DNA from: Lycorma delicatula | Lineage: Eukaryota; Arthropoda; Insecta; Hemiptera; Fulgoridae | NCBI RefSeq assembly: GCF_047948215.1 | Contig: NC_134455.1 | Coordinates: 351,259,991-351,323,990 of the forward strand | Reading direction: 5' to 3' | DNA: 64,000 nucleotides | In this document: piece after piece, positions 12,221-24,499 of the stretch | Layout of the letters: the number at the start of each line of letters is the position of its first letter | Position numbering within the stretch: position 1 is the stretch's first letter | Notes under the pieces: model-generated | The model's input: the letters and a program-made list of their open reading frames with translations, nothing else | Database searches by the model: none | Told to the model about the DNA's origin: nothing | Translations under genes and position numbers: made by a program

Positions 12221-12990
12221 AAAAATCTCTTTCGTGACGCCGGAAGGCGGAGAAAAAGATTTCCACCTTAAAGTTAAGAAAAATTTCAAATTTACTCAAT
12301 ACGACAATGGTTGGATGTGAAAAAAGTTTCACGTGTTTAGCATACGCCAAGCCCCATCTTCTTACAATTCCAGCAAAATTTTGGTCATCCCTTGCCGTAA
12401 GGATTGGTCATATCAAAAATTGTTCAGACAGAATTTTTAGGTAATGTTTAGAGGACTAACGACCACTTTAAACCGATTTGATACTGTGCTTAATAAAGGA
12501 GGTATGATTTTTTTTGTCTTCGAAATCCCATTTTTTCCACCCCGTGGGCCAATGGTTGGGGATATCAAAAAACTTTACTTAGATAACTTTTAGGCCCTTA
12601 TTCAAAAAATTGTAGGAACTTTAAACGAATTCGATATTTTACTTATAAGAAGGTTATAGCGATATATTTTTTCTTCAAAACAGCCCCCATTTTTACCCCC
12701 ATGGTCCGATTTTGGCCGTTAACGAAGTCGACCGAGATTTTGGGTCGTTTTATTTTGTGCATCAATTTGAAAGTGATTGGCGCAAAATTACGGAAGTTAT
12801 CGTGTCCACAAGAAAGTGACATATATATATATATATATATATTATATCACTTATATATATAAACCTTTGAAATGACGGTGGTTTTGGGGTCTGGAGGATG
12901 TGAAACGCGAAGATATGTCGAAATTTTCCGGAAGTCAAATCGTGGTACACATTACAATAGGTAGCTTTCTTATGATTGTACCTAAAAATT
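12221..12990 (+). repeat. Family C repeat, copy 1
   Basis: About 770 bp, colinear with 17205-17990 and 24500-25275. Landmarks in order: ACGCCGGAAGGCGGAG, TTTCCACCTTAAAGTTAAG, ATACGACAATGGTTGGATG, TTAGAGGACTAACGACC, CCGAGATTTTGGGTCG, an AT microsatellite at 12821-12860, GACGGTGGTTTTGGGGTCTG and TTTCCGGAAGTC. It has no reading frame or tRNA-like block; class unknown. Confidence 0.85.
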
Positions 12991-14484
12991 CAGGGTGGAA
13001 GATGCAAGAAAGTTACATTTATTTTTATTAAAGAAGTTAGATTTTATACGGGTAAAATTTTTTTTATAATACAAAAAAAAATTGTCTAACAAAATTCGAG
13101 GTATATTTTGAAAGTATTCTTTATTACTAATCTAAGTGAACTGTAATATAATATTTTCACGTTTATTTTTTCCCTCCACTTTCATTTTACTGTTAGGTTA
13201 GGTCATGTTTAGAAATTTAACGTAATTCGTTGACTTAGTCACCTCTTACGTACGAAGTTCTAACGAACTCCGTGATTCCTTCTCGTTTCCTTCGCTTAGA
13301 AATAAAACTTGATGAACTGTATGTAGGAATCGGATAGTTTGCGAGAAGTTTCATTTCCAAATAACTATTCTACGGTATTATTTAATATTTTTAAGCCGAC
13401 TGTGATTATAATAATAACAAAAATTAAAAAAAAATATATATAAATTAAATAATAAATACTATCACTCTGATAATTATTGTTATTATAAAGAATGAATTGA
13501 AAATTGTTTATGAAAATCTCACGTAGTTCGTTTGATTACCATTACAAGCTATCTTATGATATTCTACTGTGCTATATATATATTACGTTGTATTAAACAT
13601 TTCCGAATTGTATACGTTAAAAAATCATTTCTTTGCGGTTAGCTCGATATATCTTCTCAGTGGCCATTTATTTTCTTTAAGCTGAAAATCACGCGCTTTT
13701 TGTTATAAGCCTTATATTAAACTCTCAATAATAACTATTGGATATTTAGTTCTATTAGTCTTTTTTCATTTACCTAAACAAAATTTGATTAACTTTGACA
13801 TAAAGTTTTAAGCCTGTAGCCAAATTGAGTTCTGTAATATTTAAAAAAGCAATGAACAACGAGAAAAAAAGTGATTATAGTTTTTATTTAATTAAAAAAC
13901 GATGATTTAAAAACCTAGAGATTTGGATTAAATAGATCGGATTGTCTGACATTAATTATTCATGTCTCTTTCCTCCCGGTCCAAAAACTTTACACTCCAA
14001 AGGTTTACGACTAACTTGGTGTTTTTTTTTGTTCGTTTGTGGTTATCAGTATTCATTTATTAAAAATACTGCACCAAAGTTCATGGGAAAATTTCTGGTA
14101 ATAAGGTAGTCAAAATCCAGTTGAAGAAACATTGCATCGCATTTTATGCTTTAAATAATGTAATTTATTTTCATTGTATATTGCGTACTGAAGAATAAAT
14201 AAATTGAAATCTTAGATCGCGATCATTGATGTGTACGTACACGTGGTACAACCGATCTCTTCGTTAAAAACAGAATATTGTACTGCAGTTTGTATTAATA
14301 TAACTCGTGACAAAGCGTATCTTTCATATTTGTGGCGTAGTGGTAGCCACTACGCCATAAAATCATACGCTATAAAATACCCTTTCCATATTCCCACGTT
14401 TATGTTTGTACTTATTTATTATTTATTCCTAACGTACGAGTACCGTATACGTTGCAATCTGTTCAAGTTGTGAACAATAACCAA
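12991..14484. other. AT-rich intronic DNA, nothing recognised
   Basis: No coding sequence or repeat copy identified. A CACGTA-rich piece at 14228-14245 (TGTACGTACACGTGGTAC) is a chance dyad. Confidence 0.45.
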
Positions 14485-14735
14485 CCTCATGGTTTTGATG
14501 AGATAAGGATAATATGTGTGATATATAAATAAGATATAGTCTTGTACAGATTCAGGCCGACCATTCTTGAGATGTGTAGTTAATTGATCCCCAACTACCA
14601 AAGAACACCAGTATCCACCGTCTAGTATTCAAATCGGTATAAAAGCAACCAATAATTTCTAGAATTTGGTCGTGAGAATCTTTGACTTCGAAAATCAGCT
14701 GTTAAATAAGTGATTTGCGACGACGGTGGGCAAAG
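14485..14735 (-). repeat. SINE family A copy (diverged)
   Basis: Minus-strand order matches the family: AATCAGCTG, GACTTCGAAAATC complement, TACCAAAGAACACC, TTGAGATGTGTAGTTAATTG and GTCTTGTACAG. The tRNA head is decayed. Confidence 0.8.
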
Positions 14736-14984
14736 TTTATATTTATAAAGAAAAATTATTGTGTATAGAAATTAAATTTTTTTCTTGTACCGACATCAAT
14801 ACTTAATGAATGATATATATATTCCTTATTCTACTTCTCTTTCTGAATTCGAGTTATATTCCGTAAAAAGTTTTAAAAAATCAACAGATTAGAAAACGTA
14901 GGGAAAAAAATTTAATACATATTCATGCATTCATAAATTTTAATGTCTACTTACATCGATTCATTCTACTCCTTTTACTTTTCC

Positions 14985-15790
14985 TTCTAGATAGCGCTAT
15001 ACCTCTAGAAGGAAAAGCATTATAATCGATCCAATTTGGGCATATGCGGATTTCATCGGATCTTGACGTTTTGACACCTAAGGAACCCAAAAAACCGGAT
15101 GGAAATTTTCCATATGTTAATGTTCGTATGTACGTTTGTATGTGTTCGGTGTTGGCCTCTAAATCACCTTATTACCTTCAGAACTGCTGGACCGATTTAG
15201 ACCAAACTTGATCAGATTACTTCTATACATGGGCACTCGGCATTAAATTTTCAACTTAAAAGATCAAGAGGGTGAGGCTGTAGAGTAAGGTCACCCTCAG
15301 TATCTCGAGATTTTGCGCCTTAATTAAGGTCATATTCTTCTTAGGCACATTTGTTAACGATTAAAAAATAACAATATTTGCAAAAACGTTTTTGAAAAAT
15401 CGCACCCCACCCCAAAAAATGCTCTAAACTACTGCTATTTTGTGACGTCAAAGGTGAACGATAAAATTAAAAAAATGAATAATATTTAAAGTGTAAAACA
15501 GTAACTCGGTCTGGCTGATTCTCGAACTCGATCGCTCGTTCGACTCGGTAGCCGGTGTGTTAAGCCTCGCGGCTAAACCAGTGCCGACCGTCGCCGCTAG
15601 TAGCACCACACCTGCGAGAATGAAATACGGTATACACATGCGCTTTAGTTAGAATAATTAAATTAAATAAACAAACAAAAATTATATACAAATAAAATGA
15701 TAAATATTTTAAATTAAGTTGTATGCGTAAACCGTGCATCAGAAACAACACACAGTTGTAGGACTTTCTCGAAACGCGGCTTTTTTGTTT
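14985..15790 (-). repeat. Family B repeat, long copy
   Basis: Minus-strand copy including the tail (14990-15300), the tRNA-like block (about 15495-15590, B box read on the minus strand as GAGTTCGAGAATC) and the CpG-rich segment, ending ACAGTTGTAGGACTTTC-type at 15755-15775. The predicted frames here are shadows. Confidence 0.85.
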
Positions 15791-15807
15791 TATAATTATT
15801 ATATATT

Positions 15808-15910
15808 ATATTTAATGCTGCTGCTCTGATCAAGGTCTTACCACGGTAAGATTAATTCAGGCAATTGTTGCGGCAGTTCGTTTTTTATCGATGGATTACC
15901 ATATCTACCG
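15808..15910 (+). repeat. Family G repeat copy (diverged)
   Basis: TTAATGCTGCTGCTCTGATC, TCTTACCACGG, TCAGGCAATTGTTG and TTTTTTATCG match the family G order seen best at 23955-24040. Confidence 0.5.
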
Positions 15911-17204
15911 ATTTTTGAGAAAAAAAAGTGTTTTATTTATCAGTTATTAAAACTGTGAAATGAAATCATTTAAAAAATAAATACTGTCTTTTTGTCCTTT
16001 AAATTTTTAATTTTTCTAATCAAACGACTTTTAAAAGTCAAAGTTTCAAAACTGTTTATTTTTGTTTTCAGTTTTTAAGGAAATTTTTTAAAATTGTTTA
16101 TTTATTAAAAAAATAAAAGTTTATTATATATAACGGAAATCGTTAAATATGGTAAATCTAAGAATTAAACTGATTTTTAATGCTATTTAAATTTTTATTC
16201 GTGACTTCTAGTCTAAAAATTTTACAAAAAAGAATATCGCAAATAGTTTTAAGTAGAAGTTTAGTTTGGCTGTTTAATATGGCGTTTGCATTATGTTAAT
16301 AGTGAGCCGGGTGTGGCTTTCAAAGATAAAGACTGCTGCTGATCGTATAAACGTAACAAAAAAAAAATGGTGCAACAGAGGTATTTCTATTTACCGCCAT
16401 CACCGGTGTTACAGACTGATATTGTCGACCGGTTAAAAGTTCTACAAGGTCAGGATCACGCTGAATGTTTGATATTATAAAACCGGTAACCGTTATACTT
16501 CTGTTATAGTACATAGCCTACAGGATTTATTATTAATATAACTGAATTTTTTACGCAAGAATATAATTCAAAATTACCGTGAATTTGTGTTTAAGCGTAG
16601 TTAAAAGTGCATTTAATGTGACGGTGAATTAATTTATTTTATTATTCCAAACGTAACATCTCCAGAATTATAAAAACTAACATGTGCGTTCTGATTTTTT
16701 TTCCTTTTTTTCATTATTAAACTGACATACCTTCTGATTTCAATATGTCGAGGACATTTAGAGTCGATATGGTAAAACATGATTGATATTTATGCTAAAC
16801 CAAGTCGCTCGGTAAATTTCTAACCAGTTTATCCTTCAATAAATTATATTAGTAAAAAAAAAATTATTAATAATAATAATTATTATTAAAGGGTGGAGTC
16901 TTTGATTTATAAAAGGGTCGTTTTTTAAGTTTAAATTTTACGTGTATAATCAAGTTTAAATGATTGCTCAAAGTATTTAAAAATCAGATTTCACATTAAA
17001 AAAATAAGTTTCTAAGTTTTAAACTCTGTGGTTTTAAATATTACTTAATAAGTTTAAATTTTATTGTTTACTTTGAGGCTGATTTTGTTATGTATCGGTG
17101 GAAAGTATTTTATAATTTTTCTTAACTTTTACGTTTGAGTAAATGAATCGCTCTTAAACTAAATTATTATATTTAGATATATAATATTATTCTGATCAGA
17201 ACAT
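15911..17204. other. AT-rich intronic DNA, nothing recognised
   Basis: No coding similarity. The 64-codon minus-strand frame at 16320-16514 shows no motif and starts within an A tract. Confidence 0.45.
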
Positions 17205-17995
17205 AAAAAAATCTCTTTCGGCACGCTGGAAGGCGGAGGTATATTTCACCGGTGCTAAGTAGGGGATAAAAAATATTTTCACCTTAAAGTTAAGAAAAAC
17301 TTCAAATTTACTCGATACGACAATGGTTGCATGTGAAAAAAACGTTTCACATATTTAGCATTCGACAAGACCAGCAACATTTTGGTCATCCCTTTCCGTA
17401 AGGGTTGGTCATATTAAAAATTGTTACAGACAAAAGTTTTAGGTAATGTTTAGAGGGCTAACGACTACTTTAAGCCGATTTGATACTGTGCCTATTAAGG
17501 GAAGTATGATTTTTTTTGTCTTTGAAACCCTACTTTTTTACACCCCCTGAGCCAATGGTTGGTGATATCAAAAAATTTTTACTTATCTAAGTTTTAGGCT
17601 CTTATCCACAGAATAGTAAGAACTTTAAATGAATTCAATATTTTACTTAATAAAAAAGTTATAGCGATATATTTCTTTTCGAAAAAGCCCTTCCATTTCC
17701 ATCCCCATGGTCTGATTTTGACCATTAACGAATTCGACTGAGATTTTTGGTAGTTGTATTTTACGTATCAATTTGAAAGTGATTGGCGCAAAATTACGGC
17801 AGTTATCATGTTCACAAGAAAGTTTATATATATATATTTAACTTTCTTGTTAAATATATATATATTTAACTTTTGAGCTGACGGTGGTTTTGGGGTCTGG
17901 GAGATTTAAAACGCGAAGAAATGTCGAAATTTTCCGGAAGTCGAATCATGGTACCCATTACAATTGGTAGCTTTCTTATGAAATCTACCTAAAAC
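17205..17995 (+). repeat. Family C repeat, copy 2
   Basis: Begins TCTCTTTCGGCACGCTGGAA and follows copy 1 to its end. At the microsatellite site (17820-17873) it has instead an inverted pair, AACTTTCTTG flanked by TA runs. Confidence 0.85.
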
Positions 17996-18029
17996 ATAAT
18001 ATAGAACACGTCATGCGATCGTTAATAAA

Positions 18030-18480
18030 AAGGATCTTTTCCGGTGTTTGCCGGGATGGATGAAAAGAAACCGTATTGGTTAAACCTTCATCAGTGCAGC
18101 ATCACAGAATAATTATTTACAAAAAAATAAATATATAAAAGATTAAGTCCAAATTAATTGTTTAAAATATAAACACGTGAAATAATATTAATGTAAATCA
18201 AGTATTTATATCGATCCAAGTTTATATGAACCTTTTTTTCGTTTTCACTTGTAAAACATCATGAAATCTTTCCGTTTCTTGGTGAGTTACTCCTTATGTA
18301 ATCAGTTTAAAACAAATTTATGTCGTTATAGTCAAACTTTTATATCGTACATTTTTTTAAAAATAATATTTTTTATATTTATTTTAAAATTCAACTGATA
18401 ATGGTGTGGAAGTTGAAAGGGGTTTTAAAGGGGTTGAAAGGGGATTTTTTATGGGAGATTAATTTTATTACAACTAATAA
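18030..18480 (-). repeat. Family G/H repeat copy
   Basis: TTGCCGGGATGGATGAAAAG and TTAAACCTTCATCAGTGCAG are the reverse of family G; they continue into H-type text (ACGTGAAATAATATTAATG). This suggests G and H are parts of one element. Confidence 0.5.
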
Positions 18481-19194
18481 TTTTTTACATTAAAAACTTC
18501 AAATAAATAACCGATTTAAATAGTTAATTTCAAACTTAATAATATGAATCATAAAGCATGAAACATTACTTTTTTATTTGATGTTAGAGTACAAAAGGAT
18601 TGAATTAAAAAATGATATGACTCATTTTCTGAGCCGGTAATCGTTTTCGTTATTGAGTAACATGGTATTTTCTTATCTTTTGAAGGTATTGCTAGAGCAA
18701 ATACATTCAAGGTATTCTTAACAATTATATATTGTTATAACTTACTGTTTTAAAATATTTAAATGAAAAAAGAGAATTTGGGCATTTTCTTTAAGCTACT
18801 ACATTAATTAAATGTTTGAAAATAAAAAAGTCGTTTTCGTAAATCTTTTACGTCTATTCTGTTAAGAGAAAGTCTATTTTTACTTTATCGGTACTTATAT
18901 GATAAAGTATTTTGAAAAAGTAATAATAATAATTTTTTATTTTCTAAGCATATACCGCAGTTAAATTTATTTTATATTTTTAAGAAATATGAACATTTTA
19001 CATTTCGATTGTGTTATCCGTTAGCTACGCTCAGTATTTTTATTCGTTAAAGTTATGTTTACGAATTTATTATTTAATCGGCAAAAATTAGATAAACTCA
19101 AGGCAAACTAGTTTAAAACCGATGAAAACAATTAAACGTATAAACTAAAATATATACAGAGTGTTTCAGGAAGTTTTTTCCATTCTTTACAGGA
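18481..19194. other. AT-rich intronic DNA, nothing recognised
   Basis: No open frame, repeat copy or structure of note. Confidence 0.5.
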
Positions 19195-19900
19195 ATATTG
19201 CTCTCATCAAAGTAATAACTAAATAAATATTTTATTCTGATCTGTACATAATACATTATTTAGATCATGTTAGGAGTGTGTAGATTTGATAATTCAAGAT
19301 AAAAAAAAAATTGCCTCGAGATTTGCCTGGCTGGATCAAGGAGATCTTGATCCATCAGAACATTACAAAATCACAATTAACATCACAACAGCTTCGAAAT
19401 TAATTACAATAAAATTAAAATATATGCGATTAAAGTTAATATTAATTATTTAAAATTTAATTACGTGAAATAATGTTGAGGTAAATAAAGTATTTTTGTA
19501 TACATTGAAAGGGAGACAAAATAAAGTTTTTTTTTCATTTTTAAATAGCATTATTTAAAAATTCATTGACAGAGAAATATTGTTATTATAAAAGTTATTT
19601 TTTAATTGTATTTTAAATAAATAATTTGGAAGATTTTTTTTTCTAAATGGTTTGGTAATTTATTAAAAATACTAACGGATGCGTTAATTAGATCCTTCTT
19701 CGCATACCAAAACATTGTATCCAGTTTCATGAGAATAGTTCTTGTATTTGGTTTGATAAGGTGAATATTATCATTTTTTTTTTAAAGAAATGTGAATATT
19801 CCTTTTAGAAAAGATTGGACATTCATAAATATAAACACCAAGAAAAGGTCCTTCTAAATTCTCTTTGTTAATATTTAAGTTATATGGTTATATTGTTTAT
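19195..19900 (-). repeat. Family G/H repeat copy
   Basis: Contains the reversed G core (TTGCCTGGCTGGATCAAGG, AGATCTTGATCCATCAGAAC) followed by H text (ACGTGAAATAATGTTGAGG, GGTTTGGTAATTTATTAAAA). It aligns loosely with 6655-7550 and 25285-25690. Confidence 0.5.
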
Positions 19901-20036
19901 TTTGAGGAGAAAATACATTTCTTTACACGACAAAGAAGTTTTTATAAAAAATCCGATTAAAGTGTGTTTTTTCACATTTCGAGTTAACAAATTTAATTAT
20001 AATTAATTTAATGTGTGTCAATTAATAATAATAAGT

Positions 20037-20060
20037 GAGAAGAAGAAGAAGAAGAAGTAA
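20037..20060. repeat. (AGA)n microsatellite
   Basis: About seven AGA units. Confidence 0.9.
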
Positions 20061-20089
20061 TAAATTAATTATAATTACAGAATAAATGC

Positions 20090-20182
20090 CAATCTTCGAG
20101 GTAGAGTGATATTATTTCAACCTTTCATCCGGAAGGTTCTGAGTTTGACTCCCGGTGAGGGTTGGCATTTATTTTTTTTCTA
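20090..20182 (+). repeat. SINE family E-like fragment
   Basis: CCTTTCATCCGGAAGGTTCT then GAGTTTGACTCCCGGTGAGG, a tRNA-like anticodon and T-arm region, ending in a T tract. The 5' head is degraded. Confidence 0.6.
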
Positions 20183-20904
20183 CGCTACGAGATTTCCAGT
20201 AATTCTCATGTACGAGCTGCGAGTACGTCGGTGAATAGATTATATTAAAAAAAAATTAAAAGAATTACTACTTACAGAATATCGAGATATGCTGCGTAAA
20301 TTATTTATTAAATAAATATGATACTTTTCTGATGGTCAGAATATTGAATTTCAATTTTTTTTTTTTTTTTAATAAGATAAAAAAAAAGAATAGAGAAAGA
20401 AGTTGACGATTTTATTAAAAAAAAGTGTAGATAAAAATAACAAAGTTAGACTATTTGAAACATAAAAATGGAATGTATTATAAACGTTTTTTCTAGAACG
20501 CTAACATCCGTTACACGTCATCAGAAAAGTATTTGAATTAATAGGCTAAAAAATATTACGAGATTTGAATCGTTTTCAACAGTACAATGAATCGATCGAT
20601 TTCATTCCACATACTACACTAATGTGTTGAAACATCCTCGTGTTTATTTATGCAAATGCATATATTTTTTCTTATAAATTCCATGAATTGTTATTAATAG
20701 AAACTTGATAGAAAACATGCACCGATCGCATAACAGAAACGACATCATCTATTAACTTTATCCGAATTCAATAAACTTGTAATTAAAATTTACTTTTAAA
20801 TTAAAACGTTAGAAAAATTATGTATCAGTTTTGTATTTCTTTCGCGCTCCGGAATACCTTGAAAGAAGTTTAAAATACATCATTTTAGCTTCGGTTCATA
20901 AATT
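20183..20904. other. AT-rich intronic DNA, nothing recognised
   Basis: A long T tract (20345-20366) and AT-rich text without a recognised element. Confidence 0.5.
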
Positions 20905-21062
20905 GTTTTTTTTTTCGTTTAACCTCCGGGATATGTATTGTATCAGAGAAGGAAATTAAATGATTTGTAGCGTGTAAAAATGCCATGCCTGACCGGGATT
21001 TGAACCCGGAACCTCCGGATGAAAGGCCGAGACGCTACCATTCGCGCCACGAAGCCGGCTAT
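20905..21062 (-). repeat. SINE family E copy (best preserved)
   Basis: Minus strand: AGCCGGCTTCGTGGCGCGAA, TGGTAGCGTCTCGGCC, TTTCATCCGGAGG, B box GGTTCAAATCCCGGTCAGG, body with ACGCTACAAATCATTTAAT, and a 3' end of GGAGGTTAAACG plus A-run. The tail resembles the GGAGGCTAAACAG tail of SINE A, so the two families may share a 3' end. Confidence 0.85.
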
Positions 21063-21427
21063 AAATAATGTTAAAATCACGCAACCCACATGTTAAACAA
21101 GTTAGTTATATTTATTGAATGACAAGATCAATTTAATCGTATGATACAAGAAACTAATCTGAGTATATATTTAATTTTTTTTTTCTACTAACATGACGCA
21201 GTGATTTTTCAAAATATCCACTTTGAGCGTTGGTGCAGAAGCTAACTCGTTTCTTTATGTTATATACAATTTTGATCAGAGTTGTTGCACTTATATAAGA
21301 TATGCTGCCTTCGATATTTTCTTATAATTCATCCAAAAAGTGCGGGTTTTTGAAAACTATCAGTACTTCTCAATTCACTCTTCATAAATAGAATCTGGTG
21401 GGAAAATATCCGGAGAAAATAAAAAAA
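21063..21427. other. AT-rich intronic DNA, nothing recognised
   Basis: No gene or repeat copy identified. Confidence 0.5.
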
Positions 21428-22040
21428 AAGCTGACAACACAGTTGTAGGATTTTCCCGTCACGCAACTTACAAACGCATAAACACAACTTAATTTAGCAC
21501 GTCAGTACTACACTAGCTCTCCTTGTAGTAAATTGGGTACTACTGCGGCAGTATACCCACTTAGCCATTAGTTTAGAGAATTTTTTGGGGTGGGGGTGCG
21601 ATTTTGCAAAGTTTTTTTTTTCAAATATTGTTATTTTTTAATCGATAACAAATGTGCCTAAGAAAAATAAGATTTTAATTAGGCGAAATCTCGAGATATT
21701 GAGGGTGACCTTGCACTACAATCTCAAAGGTCTCCTCGACCTTATAAGTTGAAAATTTAATGGCTTCAATGCCCCATATATAGCAGAAATCTGACCAAGT
21801 TAGGTCAAAATCGGTCCAGTAGTTTTGGTGATATAAGCTGATTTAGAGTGCGATACCGAACTCACACTCACGCGCGCGTACATACACACCAAAAACCGGA
21901 AAATTTCCTACCGGTTTTTTGATTTTTTGGGTTCCTTAGGTGTCGAAACGTCAATATCCGGTGAAAATCGCATATGCCCAAATTGAACCGATTACAATAC
22001 TTTTCCTTTTACTGCTGTAGCGCTAGGCGGGAAAGTAATA
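21428..22040 (+). repeat. Family B repeat with internal deletion
   Basis: Has the 5' terminus (GCTGACAACACAGTTGTAGG) and the full tail from GGGGTGGGGGTGCGATTTTG to TGCTGTAGCGCTAGGCGGG, but lacks the central tRNA-like block. Confidence 0.85.
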
Positions 22041-22399
22041 TTAAATTATCTACGCGTTTATATTTATGAATGGTTAATCTTTGCTAAAAAAAAGTCCGCT
22101 AACTTTTAAAAAATAACGATATCTACTTTGATCAAAACAGACTGTTGAACTGTTTTCGTGTAACTCAACAAAATGCTTCATTTTACAACAAGGTTTTAAA
22201 AAATTGCCATTTGATATTTAAATATTTTACTTCCGCTGTCATTTTTAATAAATTGCAAATTATTACCGATTTATTTAAAATACACTAAATAATTATCATT
22301 TACAGAAACAATATTACTCTGTCGATTAATCTTTTTAAATAACATTAAACCATTAATAAAAACGACTCCCTGAATTTCCAACACCTCATTCAACTTGTG

Positions 22400-23490
22400 A
22401 GTTATGTTACGAGAAAAAGTTTATAATACAATAAATAGCGTGAATCCTGATGCTATAGTTGATACGGGCGACTCTAAAAACTTTAATTCTGTTGGTTGCG
22501 CTTTTAGGTTGGCAACAGAACATATACGTACATATGTGGCGTACCCAGTATCGTCAGTATTTTCCTTGTAGAGCTTTATGTTATTAACAAGGTCGTAAAT
22601 GTACTTTTTTCCTGTTTATCCTCCGGGAATCACCGTCAGGTATTACTTCAGAGGATGATATGTACGAGTGTAAGTGAAATGTAGCTTGTACAGTCTCAGT
22701 GAGACGTGTGATCTGAGATGTGTGGTTAATTGAAACCCATCCACCAAAGAATATTCGTATCCACGATCTAGTATTCAAATCCGTATAAAAGTAAACGTCC
22801 AAATCCTTAACTAGGATTTGGACGTTGGAACTCTCGACTTTGAAATCAGCTGATTTGCGAAGACGTGTCCACCACTAGATCAACCTGGTGGGTGTTTTAA
22901 ATGTATTTGCCCAACATTCCGAAACGTACTTGTCTATTCAGATTCTATGAGTGCCTTGCAGGCGATTAGTGACATATACTCTAGACACCCTGTCGTCTCT
23001 GATATACATTTATTCTGTGATCTCTAAAAGTCTCAGCGTAATACAACTGTGAGATTCTGCTGGATCCCCAACCATATTGGAATTTCAGGCAATGAGCGCC
23101 CTGATAATGCGCCAAAAGAGGCTTGTTTCCAGCCTCATAATCGTGTTTTTTCTAATGTTCTTGTCTGTTTTCTCGATAGGGTGGTTCATGATGAGCGGTA
23201 AAGTGAATTGAATGCTACCATGAACAATAAACTTCGCCCAGTTAAGAACACTGTGTCACCGTGGAGCTCCTCATGCAGAAATAACCGTCGAGAGGAGGTT
23301 ATTATTTACCGTTTGCGAATAGGGGACACTACGCTCACTCATGGATATCTGATGACATAAACAGATGCACCCGTTAGTGCTCGCTGCGACTGCCAACTAA
23401 TAGTGTGTACCATGTCTTTCTGGATTGTTTCTGTTATGCTACATTGCGTCGCAAATTTAAACTAGGGCTGACATGCGAAGTACGTTGGGG
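22400..23490 (+). pseudogene. I/Jockey-group LINE relic: RNase H domain and C-terminus, interrupted by a SINE
   Basis: Remnant of the ORF2 3' end of a non-LTR retrotransposon. In shifting frames it reads TGDSKNFNSVGCAF (first RNase H aspartate) at 22470-22515, then after the SINE LVYSDSMSALQAISDI, then RFCWIPNHIGISGNERPDNA with the expected G-N-E-x-x-D near 23055-23110, then NRREEVIIYRLRIGDTTLTH, the conserved region after RNase H in I and Jockey elements. In-frame stops and frameshifts show it is dead. The reverse transcriptase itself was not found upstream. Sequence to about 23620 still fits the C-terminal tail. Confidence 0.85.
22604..22897 (-). repeat. SINE family A copy inserted in the LINE RNase H
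   Basis: About 294 bp, nearly full length, flanked by the 8-base direct repeat TAAATGTA (22596-22603 and 22898-22905). Minus strand starts near the CACCAGGTTGATCTAGTGGT A-box region and ends GGAGGATAAACAGG. The LINE frame resumes directly after the second repeat. Confidence 0.9.
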
Positions 23491-23954
23491 AACAATGAAA
23501 CAATGTTATCTAATCTTTTACGATTTCTCAGGGTCGTTCGTTTATATTCAAATATTTTAGTATTCCGTAAAGCTTTCAACAATTTATACCATTTGGCGTA
23601 TAGCATATAGTAATTCTAGTATTTTAATTTAAATTATTGAGGTAATATTTCATTGTGATTTTAATTCACTTTTTTGGTTTTTATTTTTTAATTTAACTTT
23701 TAATATTTATTTACGTACTATATAAACATCGTGTCCAGGCGTTGATAACGACACTCGTTGTGCACCAGGAAAAAATCAACGTGTACATAAATATGTGCTT
23801 TAATTATTTTCATTAATTCCTTCTGAATTGTGATTTAGTTGGTAGTTTTTTTTTACATTTAGTATTCTCAATTTTTAACCTTAACATTATTTGTTATATT
23901 TAAATTATTAGTATGTACTTTACGCACCAATTTTTTATATTATAATTAATTGTA
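23491..23954. other. Probable LINE 3' UTR, AT-rich
   Basis: Follows the LINE C-terminus in the same orientation; GTCCAGGCGTTGATAACGAC at about 23735 resembles 3' UTR text of I-type elements but is not diagnostic. Confidence 0.35.
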
Positions 23955-24180
23955 TATATTATGATGCTGCTCTGATGAAGAATTTATCGTGGTTTCTCTT
24001 GATCCATCCAGGCAAATGCTGGGGCGTATACGTTTTTTATTAATGTACTAACACATCTACTAATTCCCTATATAACCTCACAGTTATCACAGTTGTCACA
24101 AATAAAAAAAACTGTCCCGGCATTTACTGGGTAGATCCATGGTTAAACCTTGATCAGAGTAGCATAATAAAACACACAGT
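23955..24180. repeat. Family G inverted pair
   Basis: A plus-strand G copy (23962-24045: GATGCTGCTCTGATGAAG, CTTGATCCATCCAGGCAAAT) faces a minus-strand copy (24113-24176: TTACTGGGTAGATCCATGG, TTAAACCTTGATCAGAGTAG), giving a foldback of about 65-base arms. Confidence 0.7.
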
Positions 24181-24195
24181 CAGATATAAAATAAA

Positions 24196-24455
24196 ACAGT
24201 AGATTAACCCACTAGTTTGGTGTAGTGGTAAACTTTTCGTCGTAAATCAGCTGATTTCGAAGTCGAAATTCTCAGGTTGAAATTCTAATAAAGGTAGTTT
24301 CTTTGATTCGAATTTTAATTCTAGAACGTGGATACCGGTGTTCAGGCGACCTGAGTTTGTTCAAGACTACAAATTTACCGGTACAGTTAGATTACACTGA
24401 TAAGTCGCTAATGACTTAATTGTGGATGCGAATGTAAAAAAAGTAATAAAAAAAA
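24196..24455 (+). repeat. SINE family A copy
   Basis: Head TTTGGTGTAGTGGTAAAC, AAATCAGCTGATTTCGAAGT, decayed B box GGTTGAAATTC, body GTGGATACCGGTGTTC, and an A-rich end. The 3' tail differs from the main subfamily and resembles 35538-35870. Confidence 0.8.
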
Positions 24456-24499
24456 GAGAAAAAAATAGATTTGATTAAAGTCTATATTAATTATTTTTT

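Noticed and set aside
13193..13202. TTAGG telomere-type repeat
   Set aside because: Only two units (TTAGGTTAGG); chance.
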